Positions 53,844 through 62,473 of a stretch of DNA of 64,000 bases are shown piece by piece. Made by a program: the position numbers and the translations under genes. The DNA is from Leptospira ryugenii. Lineage in GTDB: Bacteria > Spirochaetota > Leptospiria > Leptospirales > Leptospiraceae. The notes under the pieces are model-generated. The model did no database searches, was not told where the DNA came from, and saw nothing but the letters and a program-made list of their open reading frames with translations. The DNA lies in NCBI RefSeq assembly GCF_003114855.1, contig NZ_BFBB01000001.1, forward strand, positions 1-64,000, given 5' to 3'. Numbering within the stretch: position 1 is the first letter of the stretch; each line of letters opens with the position of its first letter.

Positions 53844-55538
53844 TTAGAGTTTTTCTAGTTCTAGTTTTTCGAGGATAGATCGGAGAGACTGGAAGGTAAG
53901 GGGTTTTGCAATCACAATGTCCATACCTGCACGTTTACAAGCAGCGACATCTTCTGAAAGCGCGGAAGCTGTAAGAGCGATAATAGGTGTCTGTTTTTTA
54001 TGAAGAGGTAAATTTCTGATTTGCCGAGAGGCCTCAAATCCATCCATTACAGGCATATGGCAATCCATCAATATGAAATCAAAATCAGAATCTAACACTG
54101 CTTCGATGGCTTCCTTACCATTTGATTTTGTTAATACTTCGCAACCGCATTTTTTCAGCATACCTTGGGCTACCATCTGGTTCACTTCATTATCTTCTAC
54201 AAGGAGTACTTTGGGTTTTGATTTTGTTTGGTATGGTTGGATTTGCATTTTTGGGGAATCTGCTACTAGGGAGCAAGTGGAACATGGCAGACTAAGTGAA
54301 AATTCGCTCCCAACATATAACTCAGATTTTACGGTAATCTTTCCTTCCATTAACATTGCCAGCTGTTGGGAGATCGTAAGGCCTAAGCCACTACCTCCAA
54401 ACCTTCTGGTGAAGGAAATATCAGCCTGCTGGAAAGGGCTGAAGATCTTTTCCATGGCATCTTCTGGGATTCCGATTCCAGTATCTATGACTTGTATCAC
54501 AAGTTGTTCTTCTTTTGTGAAGGAGCGAATGGTTACGGAGCCGAATCTCGTGAACTTAATGGCATTATTTGTTAGATTTGTGATGATTTGTTTGAGTCTT
54601 ACTGGATCTATCAAACACTGCAAAGGTACTGTCTCGTCAATCTCTAATTTCAAATTGATTTGGTTTTGTTTGGCGATGGGCTCAAGAAGAGAGATGATAT
54701 CTCCAAGTAGGTTACGAACATTGGTGGGAACTTTCTCGATTTCGAGTTTCATACTTTCTAGTCTAGAGAGATCAAGAATATCATTGATGAGTGCAACCAT
54801 TTGCATGCCACTTCTATGTACGAGTTCTAAAGAATTTTTTAAGTGACTAGGCAACTCTTCTGCTAATAGGAGTTCTGTGATACCGAGGACTCCATTCATA
54901 GGTGTTCTGAGCTCGTGGGACATATTCGCAAGAAATAGTGACCTAGCTTTCACTGCATCATCGGCCAATTTCTGAGCCTCCAAACGAAGGGCATTAAAAG
55001 CACTCGTAATCACAAAAACAGCAACAGTAAAGGAGACCGACCTTTCGAGTGAAATCCATTCATTGATGGGAAACTGGGGGAACAATTGAATAAACTCCAA
55101 GGCTAACATTCCAAAAGAAAGTAATGTTGTGTAGATAATGCCCCAAAGGCCATGGCGGAAACCACCATATAACAATCGTAAAATTGGGAATATGGTAAGC
55201 CACATCGCGAGCGGCCAATCGATACGATCTTGCATACTGCGGCAGAGTAAAAAATGGAGCCCCGTTGCGATTTCTAAAATGAAATAACTATACTTGGGTC
55301 TAAGCCAAAATTTTGTTTGAACGGTGAGAAGAGCTATAAATACACCATAGCCTAGTGTGACAAAACCAGATGGGTCTTTAAATACTAAGATAATTGGCAG
55401 TCCCGTTGCAAAGGCTGTGACCGAAGCCATAAGTAAAATCACCACCGTCAATCTTGACTGAAAAAGTTCTGTTCCAGACTGGCTTGATCCTTTCGGCAAA
55501 AAAGAATCAATCGTGGAGATCAGCATAGGGACTTGCAT
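53844..55538 (-). CDS. Membrane hybrid histidine kinase
   Basis: About 564 residues from the ATG at 55538 (AGG 4 nt upstream; the frame opens at 55577). Five to six N-terminal hydrophobic spans (about 30-190) form a membrane sensor without a large outer domain. The kinase core has the phosphorylated His in SHELRTPMNG, the N-box NLTNNAIKFT, and G boxes DTGIGIP and GSGLGLTI. The C-terminal receiver (about 445-560) has VEDNEVN, MDCHMPVMDG and IAKP. It probably autophosphorylates and passes phosphate to its own receiver; the output is unknown. Confidence 0.9.
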   Translation of the reverse strand: MQVPMLISTIDSFLPKGSSQSGTELFQSRLTVVILLMASVTAFATGLPIILVFKDPSGFVTLGYGVFIALLTVQTKFWLRPKYSYFILEIATGLHFLLCRSMQDRIDWPLAMWLTIFPILRLLYGGFRHGLWGIIYTTLLSFGMLALEFIQLFPQFPINEWISLERSVSFTVAVFVITSAFNALRLEAQKLADDAVKARSLFLANMSHELRTPMNGVLGITELLLAEELPSHLKNSLELVHRSGMQMVALINDILDLSRLESMKLEIEKVPTNVRNLLGDIISLLEPIAKQNQINLKLEIDETVPLQCLIDPVRLKQIITNLTNNAIKFTRFGSVTIRSFTKEEQLVIQVIDTGIGIPEDAMEKIFSPFQQADISFTRRFGGSGLGLTISQQLAMLMEGKITVKSELYVGSEFSLSLPCSTCSLVADSPKMQIQPYQTKSKPKVLLVEDNEVNQMVAQGMLKKCGCEVLTKSNGKEAIEAVLDSDFDFILMDCHMPVMDGFEASRQIRNLPLHKKQTPIIALTASALSEDVAACKRAGMDIVIAKPLTFQSLRSILEKLELEKL

Positions 55539-55728
55539 CGGCCTACCACGATAGCACAGATTTTGTGGAATTGCCAAAACAATCCCAAGAAATCCAAAAA
55601 AATCAAATTTATAATAATTCTAAGTCAAGGAGAATGCTCACCGATTCCTAGGATCAGTGAACAAATGTTTCGAGAAAATTGGACAGGGCCTTTCTTACCT
55701 TGGGCCCGTTTGTTTGGCCCATTCTTCT

Positions 55729-56433
55729 TTATTTTGCAAAAAAATGAGCCAAGAGCTCATACACCTCAGGGTTCACGATCATCCCTACATGGGTGGAATC
55801 CACTTCTTTGTGTTGCATATATGGGGAGCGTGTGTCGATGCAAGTTTGCCAACTTACAATATTATCAAACTTTGAATAGATGGAGAGGCTTGGAATTTCG
55901 AGAGGGATTTGGTAACGTGCTTCGATTTCCAATTCGAGAGCATCTAGTTGGATGCCTTGTTTGTCTGCATAAAAGTTTGCCAAAGAAGTATACTTTGCTC
56001 CACCAAATAATGGTGAGGCGATTGTCGCAATTTTACTCACATAGTGAGGAAGGTCTCTGGCAGCTTCTCTAGCTAAATATCCACCTAAACTCCAGCCAAC
56101 AAGATTGATTTTGGTTTGGTACTTCTCGTAAAATTCAGTGATGCGTCCTTTAAGTGCCTCTAAGAGTAAAGGAACATTTCCATGGTTCAAGCCAAGCTCC
56201 CAGCCTTCTGCCTGGTAGCCAAGAAATTGTAAGTACTGCCGAAGGGGAAACATGATCTGGTCATTTGTGCCATAGCCAGGCACAACGAGAGTTGGTTCGC
56301 CTTTGCCCTTCGGATGTTTGGCAAAGCTCGGCGCAGACCAGAGTAATTTGCACACATCCCAGAAACCAGCAAGCTCCAGTGCAATCTGGTATCCCTTGGG
56401 GATTTGGATTCGGGAACGTTCTTCAAGCTTCAT
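55729..56433 (-). CDS. Alpha/beta-hydrolase
   Basis: 234 residues from the ATG at 56433, after the trmO stop; the frame is open to 56589 but would overlap trmO. The alpha/beta-hydrolase core has the nucleophile elbow GWSLGG (Ser), an oxyanion-type VVPGYGTNDQIMFPL, the acidic SKFDNIVSW and the His in STHVGM. There is no signal peptide. It is the last gene of a leftward operon with a cyclase and trmO. The substrate is unknown; it could be an esterase or lipase. Confidence 0.85.
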   Translation of the reverse strand: MKLEERSRIQIPKGYQIALELAGFWDVCKLLWSAPSFAKHPKGKGEPTLVVPGYGTNDQIMFPLRQYLQFLGYQAEGWELGLNHGNVPLLLEALKGRITEFYEKYQTKINLVGWSLGGYLAREAARDLPHYVSKIATIASPLFGGAKYTSLANFYADKQGIQLDALELEIEARYQIPLEIPSLSIYSKFDNIVSWQTCIDTRSPYMQHKEVDSTHVGMIVNPEVYELLAHFFAK

Positions 56434-56470
56434 ATGGATTAGACTCTGTTGGAAAACAAAAACTCTTTTC

Positions 56471-56929
56471 TCATTCCCAATAATGTTCCATGAGACTTGC
56501 AACCCATTCGGGATTTCGTATTTCCCCCTGGGGTAGTAACTGAGGAAACACAGGTTTGATATCCAGTATGGGCGTTCCATCGATGGCATCTAAACCTTTA
56601 ACATAAATGTAGCGGTTCTCAATTTTTAGAATCTCGCAGATACTGAGACCAAGTCGGTTGGGTCTGTCTTTTTTTCTTTGGGCAAAGATCCCTACAGAAG
56701 GGTAGTTGGGATTGCCACGTGGATGCCCAGAGAGTACAATCTGTTCATCTTTTGCTTTGTGGAATACAAAGACAATTTCTATGTGGGAAAAGGACTCAAG
56801 TCCACGTAGGCATTCTTCTGCATTTTCACCTAATACCTCTATTGTGGAATGAATGGAAGACCAATGGTCATCAATGGGCTCTGTGCGAACATTTTTTACT
56901 ATGGCAAGGGATTTTAAGCTAAACTCCAT
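56471..56929 (-). CDS. trmO: tRNA (N6-threonylcarbamoyladenosine37-N6)-methyltransferase TrmO
   Basis: 152 residues of the TrmO/TsaA (YaeB) family, which methylates t6A37 in certain tRNAs using SAM. Landmarks are the SFSHIEIVFVFHKA strand, the family motif RPNRLGLS and DIKP. It is close to typical size for the short form. It lies 6 bp downstream of the cyclase gene and 38 bp before the hydrolase gene. Confidence 0.9.
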   Translation of the reverse strand: MEFSLKSLAIVKNVRTEPIDDHWSSIHSTIEVLGENAEECLRGLESFSHIEIVFVFHKAKDEQIVLSGHPRGNPNYPSVGIFAQRKKDRPNRLGLSICEILKIENRYIYVKGLDAIDGTPILDIKPVFPQLLPQGEIRNPEWVASLMEHYWE

Positions 56930-56935
56930 ATCGAT

Positions 56936-58378
56936 TCATTCCTTTTCTTTTGGGCTCAAGCGGTAAATCTGTATGTTTTCTGTGATTCCTTTGAGTTGTG
57001 TGATTTCTGATTTTACAGGATAACCTCGTAGTATAGTCGATACTCTGGGAGCAGCATAGATCTCATTTGTGAAACAGATCTCCTCTCCTTCGGCCAATCC
57101 CTGGACTCTTGCGGCAATGTTCACTACTTGGCCAAAATAATCCAATCGATCATTTAAGGTAACGGCAATAGAAGCACCAGTATGAATGCCGATTTTTAAA
57201 ATGATCTCTCTTTCGAGTTGGCGCTTGTTAAATGTTTCAATTTCTTCTAACATTTCTATGGCTGCCCTCATTGCATTTTCTGCAGAAAGAAAGGTTGCCA
57301 TTATGGCGTCGCCAATGGTTTTTACAAGACTACCCTGGTTTTTGATGATGACTCGAGACATCTCATCAAAATGTTGTTGGACCAAAGAAAATGCCTTTAA
57401 GTCCCCAATTCTCTCGTAGAGATTTGTAGATCCCTTTAAATCGGTAAATAAAAACGTTTGGTCTTTTATGGATAAACCCCTTGGACCAACGATGTCTTCA
57501 CCTTGGAATAAAGTACGAAATGTCCTATGGTTGAGGAGTTCTTTTGCGGAGAGATGGGGATCAAATTCTAATAAAAAAGTTGAGGTTAAAAAATCCGAAT
57601 CCAATTGATAAATGGAAAGTGGAACTTTTTCCGATGAATTATTTTTGATATTTAGTTTTAGAATTCCTGAACGGCACTGCTTGGTGTCGGAATGCAAAGT
57701 TTGGTTTTCATAGGTGATTTGGACTTCATCTGTTTTGGAACTTCTTTCTGCAAGGACTTCGAGCAAAAAATCTGTATCATGTAAAAAATCATTCCCTTCT
57801 AAATAACCTTCCCGAACATTTATTTCCACTTCTCTCACTTCCTTTGGTGATAGAAATCGTAAAAACCTTTCTCTCTTCTTAAAAAAATGACGAAAGGTCA
57901 TGCTCGAACCTGGGACTCTTCCCTCTCTGGAAAAATGATATTTGTATTGATAGTCCTCTATTGGTAGAGATTCGGGATGGTGAAAAACGATATCTCGGAT
58001 ATCAGGATGGATGGTGAAAACAATATGAATCGAATCATCTAAACTCGTATGGTAGTCTCTTCGGCAAAAGTCACAATGGTATTGGTTATGGACATGGATA
58101 AGATTCTGGAAATGTTTTACTGGGTCTCCGCAGCGTGGACAGACTAGCAGCCATTCCATGACGAATAGACCGTGTTTGCTGGCATGTAAAAATACATCAA
58201 GAACCTCATGATACGGAAAACCCGAGTCATTTGCGTATATATATGGGTTTACTCGAAACAGAGAATAGTCATCTTCGCTTGATAAAAACTCCCGAAAATG
58301 AGTGATTAAAGCCGAAGAACCAAAGGATTCGGATCTAATTGTTTGGAAAAAGGATTCGATTTTAGATTCTCGGTTCAT
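56936..58378 (-). CDS. Adenylate cyclase with zinc-ribbon-like N-terminal region
   Basis: 480 residues from the ATG at 58378 (GGAG 6 nt upstream; GTG at 58390 also in frame). The N-terminal half holds a zinc-ribbon pattern, CPRC (80-83) and CDFC (102-105), within what may be a DUF5939-like region. The C-terminal half is a class III cyclase: metal Asp residues in LFTDLKGSTN and TIGDAIMA, the purine-specifying Lys in LVKTIGD and Asp in RLDYFGQVVNIAARVQ, which predict cAMP. It has no membrane span. It begins the operon with trmO. The zinc site suggests metal- or redox-dependent control. Confidence 0.9.
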   Translation of the reverse strand: MNRESKIESFFQTIRSESFGSSALITHFREFLSSEDDYSLFRVNPYIYANDSGFPYHEVLDVFLHASKHGLFVMEWLLVCPRCGDPVKHFQNLIHVHNQYHCDFCRRDYHTSLDDSIHIVFTIHPDIRDIVFHHPESLPIEDYQYKYHFSREGRVPGSSMTFRHFFKKRERFLRFLSPKEVREVEINVREGYLEGNDFLHDTDFLLEVLAERSSKTDEVQITYENQTLHSDTKQCRSGILKLNIKNNSSEKVPLSIYQLDSDFLTSTFLLEFDPHLSAKELLNHRTFRTLFQGEDIVGPRGLSIKDQTFLFTDLKGSTNLYERIGDLKAFSLVQQHFDEMSRVIIKNQGSLVKTIGDAIMATFLSAENAMRAAIEMLEEIETFNKRQLEREIILKIGIHTGASIAVTLNDRLDYFGQVVNIAARVQGLAEGEEICFTNEIYAAPRVSTILRGYPVKSEITQLKGITENIQIYRLSPKEKE

Positions 58379-58504
58379 CTTTTGCTCCACTAATGTTCTA
58401 GCGAAAACTTTTGTTTTTCAAGCGATTCTTCGGTTTTTTTTTAGTCTCCCTCTGAAGTCGTGTCATACGATTTGCCTAGACCACCAAAATGTGTGGCGGA
58501 TTGC

Positions 58505-60100
58505 TCAATCGGATTCTTTTTTTAAAGACTGTTTTCGGAATTGGGAAGGTGGCAGTCCAACTTGGTTTTTAAATGCATCATTGAAGACGGATTTGGAAGT
58601 AAAACCACAGTCTAGTGCGATGTCTAGGATGGATTTGTCTTTCTCTTTGATTAACTTTTCCTTCGCATCTTCTATTCGGTATTGTTTGATTAGATCAGCA
58701 AAACTAATGCCCATGATCTGGTTAATCAATTCGGAAGTTTGGTGTGCATTTAATTTTAGTAGGGCAGAAAGATCTGATAATCTTAGCTCTTCATCTAAGT
58801 GAATCTTTTCGGATTGGAATAGATTTTTGAGCTCTTCGATTTTTTTCTCCGTATTAATTCCGATTAGGTGTGATTTCTTGGTTTGAGTTTCCTGTTGGTT
58901 TGAACTGGTGATATCAGTCTTTAAGCGAGTGATCAATCTTGCTGAAACGGTTTCGGTTTGCTCTATTTCCTGGAGTTTAACTTGGATCGCTTGTGAAATG
59001 AAATAGGCATTGGCAGGCAAAAATATGGATAAGAAGAATAGGTAAATTTTACCATCATGAGAATCAAATGATTCATAGGAGAATAAATTCAAAATCTCGA
59101 ATAGCAACAAACAGAGGATACTTAAAATAAACCAGGGGGTTTGTTTGAGAGAGTCCTCCAATTTTACAAAGGCAATGATCAGAGCAAGGATGGTGATACT
59201 CACATAGAGAAAAGTATAGGAGATTGCGATGTATTGGCGAGGGATGGGAAAAAAACTAGAGACCATCAATATTACCGCGGCGATTTGGCAAAAAATCATA
59301 AATCGATTTGATTTAGGAAAGTCGAGAGAAAGGTCCATATACGTCCGAATCCAATTTGTCCCAGTCAGAATCAAATAACCCACACTAAGTTTTTTAAATA
59401 AAGAAAGGGGAATCACTGAGTTTGGAAATAGATAGAGATTCCCAAGCCCGGATCCAAACAAAAAAATAAAGAGAATGCCGAGATGGAATAGAACATTGCT
59501 TAGGATCCAAGGCTTAGGGTCTTTTAAATAAAAAAACAGAATGCGGATAAAAAATGCAGTGATGATGCAGAGAAAGGAAAAGATGAGGCCAGTGAAGTAG
59601 GAGATGGTTTGTAAAAGTTCCTGTAAACTTAGAATTTGTATTTCCGTTTCTATATAATTCCTAGACCTGATTTCAATCTGTACCTTTGTCTCTTTTTGTT
59701 TCAATGAGATGGGAAAGACAGGAAAGATTTGTGGAAGTGGCCAAAGGCCTAAAGGAAGGGAGTATCCAGCAGACTGACAAGGTTCGGACTCAGCACAAAC
59801 TTGCACCCAATCCAAATGGCTCCAGAGAAAGACCAAGTACTTGCTTTGGCTTTCGGATATCACCTCTGGCAAAGCCAAAACAAAATGAACTGGTTCTTCT
59901 CGGAAACCCGCCTGTAGTACGGCACCTCGGTCAACTTTTTGTGGCTCAGGGCTTGGCTGTAAGAGAAGAGGGCCTCTATCCACAGATTTTTCTGGAATGG
60001 ATTCTGCAAGGAGAGTCCTGTTTAGGCTAAGGAGAATCAGTATGCTGACAAGGCTTGTGGAGAAGAATTTTTTCAAAATTGAATCCTTTGTGAGACCCAT
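58505..60100 (-). CDS. 7TM sensor fused to an AraC DNA-binding domain
   Basis: 531 residues. A signal peptide (ending LLAES) and a periplasmic region (about 35-155) are followed by seven hydrophobic spans (about 165-365), then a short coiled-coil linker and an AraC-type domain at the C-terminus: LRLSDLSALLKLNAHQTSELINQIMGISFADLIKQYRIEDA and LDIALDCGFTSKSVFNDAFKNQVGLPPSQFRK. It should sense an outside signal and regulate DNA directly from the membrane. It is divergent from the sbtA operon, 187 bp away, which is a possible target. Confidence 0.88.
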   Translation of the reverse strand: MGLTKDSILKKFFSTSLVSILILLSLNRTLLAESIPEKSVDRGPLLLQPSPEPQKVDRGAVLQAGFREEPVHFVLALPEVISESQSKYLVFLWSHLDWVQVCAESEPCQSAGYSLPLGLWPLPQIFPVFPISLKQKETKVQIEIRSRNYIETEIQILSLQELLQTISYFTGLIFSFLCIITAFFIRILFFYLKDPKPWILSNVLFHLGILFIFLFGSGLGNLYLFPNSVIPLSLFKKLSVGYLILTGTNWIRTYMDLSLDFPKSNRFMIFCQIAAVILMVSSFFPIPRQYIAISYTFLYVSITILALIIAFVKLEDSLKQTPWFILSILCLLLFEILNLFSYESFDSHDGKIYLFFLSIFLPANAYFISQAIQVKLQEIEQTETVSARLITRLKTDITSSNQQETQTKKSHLIGINTEKKIEELKNLFQSEKIHLDEELRLSDLSALLKLNAHQTSELINQIMGISFADLIKQYRIEDAKEKLIKEKDKSILDIALDCGFTSKSVFNDAFKNQVGLPPSQFRKQSLKKESD

Positions 60101-60287
60101 CTTATAAGTTCGGACGAACGGTTTTCCAATTCTGCTATGATAAGAGCATGGAGGAAATCATGAAAGCACTCAATCAGAAAGGGGACCAGAAAATGTCTGT
60201 TTTGTCTATCCTTTTGGGTTTTGTTTGGGAAAGAAGCCAAATCAAAACGCCAAGCAAAGTAAGCCCATTGTTACCAGGAGCCGTATT

Positions 60288-61256
60288 ATGGAACTAACTA
60301 CTTCTCTTTTGTCAAATCTACAAACGCCTATGTTTTTGGCCTTCTTCCTAGGAATTTTAGCCACAGTGATTAAAAGTGATCTAAAGTTCCCTGACGGTAT
60401 GTATACTGGTTTAACCATCTATCTACTGTTAGCTATCGGAATGAAAGGAGGTGTGAAACTGAGCCAAACACCTTTGGAAACATTTTACAAGCCAGCCTTT
60501 GCAGCCATGTATCTTTGTATTTCTATCCCTGTGATTGCATATTTTCTACTCACAAAATTGGGAAAGTATGATATGAAAAATGCGGCAGCACTCGCGGCTC
60601 ATTATGGCTCAGTTTCAGCTGTTACGTTCAGTGAAGCATTGGCTTTTTTAGATACCCTTCAGATCACCTATGAAGGGTTTATGCCTAGTTTACTTGCGAT
60701 CATGGAAGTACCTGCCATCCTTGTGGCTCTGATGCTTGTGAAATCAAAAATGAAAGGCGAAGATGGCTCATGGAAAAAAGTATTACATGAGTTATTCGCT
60801 GGAAAAGGAACTGTTCTTTTGATAGGAGGCCTCCTCATCGGTATCATTTCGGGAAAAAAAGGACACGAACAATTCGCACCACTCTTTGATGTTCCGTTCC
60901 GAGGAGTTTTGATTCTGTTTTTACTAGAAGTTGGTCTTGTCACGGGACGAAGATTAGGTGACCTAAGAACTGCGGGCTTTTTTCTGATCGCATTCGGTAT
61001 TTTATTCCCAATCTTCAATGCCTTTGTCGGGATTCTTTTGGGAAAACTGGCTGGCTTGAGTATGGGCGGGGCAATGGTATTGGGAACTTTGAGTGGGAGT
61101 GCCTCTTACATTGCGGCTCCCTCGGCCATTCGAATCGCCATACCGGAAGCAAGCCCAGCCTATTATCTGACGGCATCTCTTGCGATCACCTTTCCCTTCC
61201 ATCTATCCTTGGGGATACCATTGTACCTTGGATTTGCAAAATACATTTTTGGGTAA
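60288..61256 (+). CDS. sbtA: Sodium-dependent bicarbonate transporter SbtA-like
   Basis: 322 residues from the ATG at 60288 (AGGAG 8 nt upstream; the frame opens at 60225). About ten membrane spans are arranged as in the SbtA family (PF05982): LTIYLLLAIGMKGGVKL, AHYGSVSAVTFSEALAFL, EVPAILVALML, VALVTGRR-like, LSGSASYIAAPSAIRIAIPEA. SbtA imports bicarbonate with sodium and is best known from cyanobacteria. It is followed after 4 bp by an SbtB-like gene, the expected partner. In a heterotroph it may supply bicarbonate for carboxylases. Confidence 0.88.
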   Translation: MELTTSLLSNLQTPMFLAFFLGILATVIKSDLKFPDGMYTGLTIYLLLAIGMKGGVKLSQTPLETFYKPAFAAMYLCISIPVIAYFLLTKLGKYDMKNAAALAAHYGSVSAVTFSEALAFLDTLQITYEGFMPSLLAIMEVPAILVALMLVKSKMKGEDGSWKKVLHELFAGKGTVLLIGGLLIGIISGKKGHEQFAPLFDVPFRGVLILFLLEVGLVTGRRLGDLRTAGFFLIAFGILFPIFNAFVGILLGKLAGLSMGGAMVLGTLSGSASYIAAPSAIRIAIPEASPAYYLTASLAITFPFHLSLGIPLYLGFAKYIFG

Positions 61257-61260
61257 ACAC

Positions 61261-61563
61261 ATGAAACTAGAACAAGCAAAATTAGTAACTATCATCGCTG
61301 ATGAGGCCATTGAGCAAAAGATCATCGAGGACCTTCGTTCCGTCGCCGTGAAAGGATTTACAATCACAGAGGCGAGAGGAGAAGGGTTAAATACGACCCA
61401 TAATTCGTCTTGGGAAGGGAAAAATATCCGGATCGAAACTTTAGTTTCGGAAAATAAGGCGAATCGAATCATAGAACTTATGGCAGATAAGTATCTGGAA
61501 AAGTTTGCAATGATTCTGTTCTGCTCGGATGTACAAATCTACAGAAAAGAAAGGTTTAATTGA
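61261..61563 (+). CDS. sbtB: SbtB-like P-II family regulator
   Basis: 100 residues from the ATG at 61261. The P-II fold is recognisable: KLVTIIADEAIEQKIIEDLRSVAVKGFTITEARGEG is the first beta-alpha-beta unit with a T-loop beginning GEGLNTTHN, and IRIETLVSENKANRIIELMADKY is the second. The C-terminal Cys loop found in some SbtB proteins is absent (it ends RKERFN). Cyanobacterial SbtB binds cAMP and other adenyl nucleotides and regulates SbtA. It sits between sbtA and fabI and overlaps fabI by one base (TGATG). Confidence 0.85.
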   Translation: MKLEQAKLVTIIADEAIEQKIIEDLRSVAVKGFTITEARGEGLNTTHNSSWEGKNIRIETLVSENKANRIIELMADKYLEKFAMILFCSDVQIYRKERFN

Positions 61564-62399
61564 TGGAAAACGCGCTCAAAAACCAAACAATCCTCATAAC
61601 GGGGATTACGGACCAAAACTCCTTGGCTCTCCGCATTGCCGAGGAGTGTAAACGACAAGGAGCTACACTCATCTGTACGGGTCTTGGGAAAAGTAAATTT
61701 CATAGTGCTCTCTCAGAGAATGCGCAGAACTACCTAGAAAGGACGTTTAATGATTTTACGAACACAGTAAAATCCGTCCTAGGAGCAGACACAAAAACCT
61801 ATGTGATGGATGTAAGTATCCAAGACTCAATCAATGAATTCGCAAGTACATTGGCGAGTGAGGGCATTGAATTGAATGGATTTCTCCATTCCATCGCGAT
61901 GGATAAAACAATCCGCGCCGGAAAAGTGAAGCCCATTATGGAAGTGACAAGAGAAGAGTTCATGGATGCTATGAATATTTCCGCATATTCTATGTTAGCT
62001 GTTATACAAAGTCTGTATGCGGCAAAAAGACTCGCAAAACAAGCTTCTTTAGTTGCCTTGAGTTACCTGGGAGCAGAAAAAATTGTTTCGCACCCGTATA
62101 AGAACATCGGTATTGCAAAAGCAGCATTAGAGCGACTCATCAAAGAACTAGCGATAGAACTTGGAAAATCGGATGGTATCCAAGTGAATGGAGTGCGATT
62201 TTCGCCGTATACTGCAAGTAAAGCGGGAGGTGCTATCCAAGGTTTGGAAGAGGCCGTGAAACAATGCGAAGAGTTGGCACCGCTAGGAAATGCGAATGCA
62301 TCGGATCTGGCTTATGAAGTTGTCTATCTATTTAGAAAGAACAATCGCATTACAGGCGAGATCCGTCATGTTGATGGAGGTTACCACATCAGAGGTTAG
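61563..62399 (+). CDS. fabI: Enoyl-ACP reductase FabI
   Basis: 278 residues from the ATG at 61563, overlapping the sbtB stop (TGATG). The FabI-type reductase reduces enoyl-ACP in the last step of each fatty-acid elongation cycle. It has GITDQNSLALRIAEEC at the nucleotide site, SYLGAEK with the first conserved Tyr, and HPYKNIGIAKAALE with the Y-x6-K catalytic pair. It is slightly longer than E. coli FabI (262). It is co-transcribed with bicarbonate uptake genes, which could tie bicarbonate (for acetyl-CoA carboxylase) to lipid synthesis. Confidence 0.9.
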   Translation: MENALKNQTILITGITDQNSLALRIAEECKRQGATLICTGLGKSKFHSALSENAQNYLERTFNDFTNTVKSVLGADTKTYVMDVSIQDSINEFASTLASEGIELNGFLHSIAMDKTIRAGKVKPIMEVTREEFMDAMNISAYSMLAVIQSLYAAKRLAKQASLVALSYLGAEKIVSHPYKNIGIAKAALERLIKELAIELGKSDGIQVNGVRFSPYTASKAGGAIQGLEEAVKQCEELAPLGNANASDLAYEVVYLFRKNNRITGEIRHVDGGYHIRG

Positions 62400-62402
62400 C
62401 TC

Positions 62403-62473
62403 CCGTAACAATACAAAAATGTATATATTACGGAATGCTTCTCCCATTCCAACTTGAATGTTTGGAATGGGAG
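62403..62473. terminator. Paired hairpins at the convergent fabI/opgH ends
   Basis: CCGTAA…TTACGG (62403-62408, 62428-62433), with inner ATACA/TGTAT, overlaps the opgH stop codon. A perfect 12-bp inverted repeat CTCCCATTCCAA/TTGGAATGGGAG (62441-62452, 62462-62473) lies inside the last codons of opgH. The second can terminate fabI transcription; a few T follow. Confidence 0.6.

Noticed and set aside
54073..54846. 257-codon rightward open frame
   Set aside because: It is antisense to the kinase core of the hybrid histidine kinase, whose motifs are intact on the other strand.
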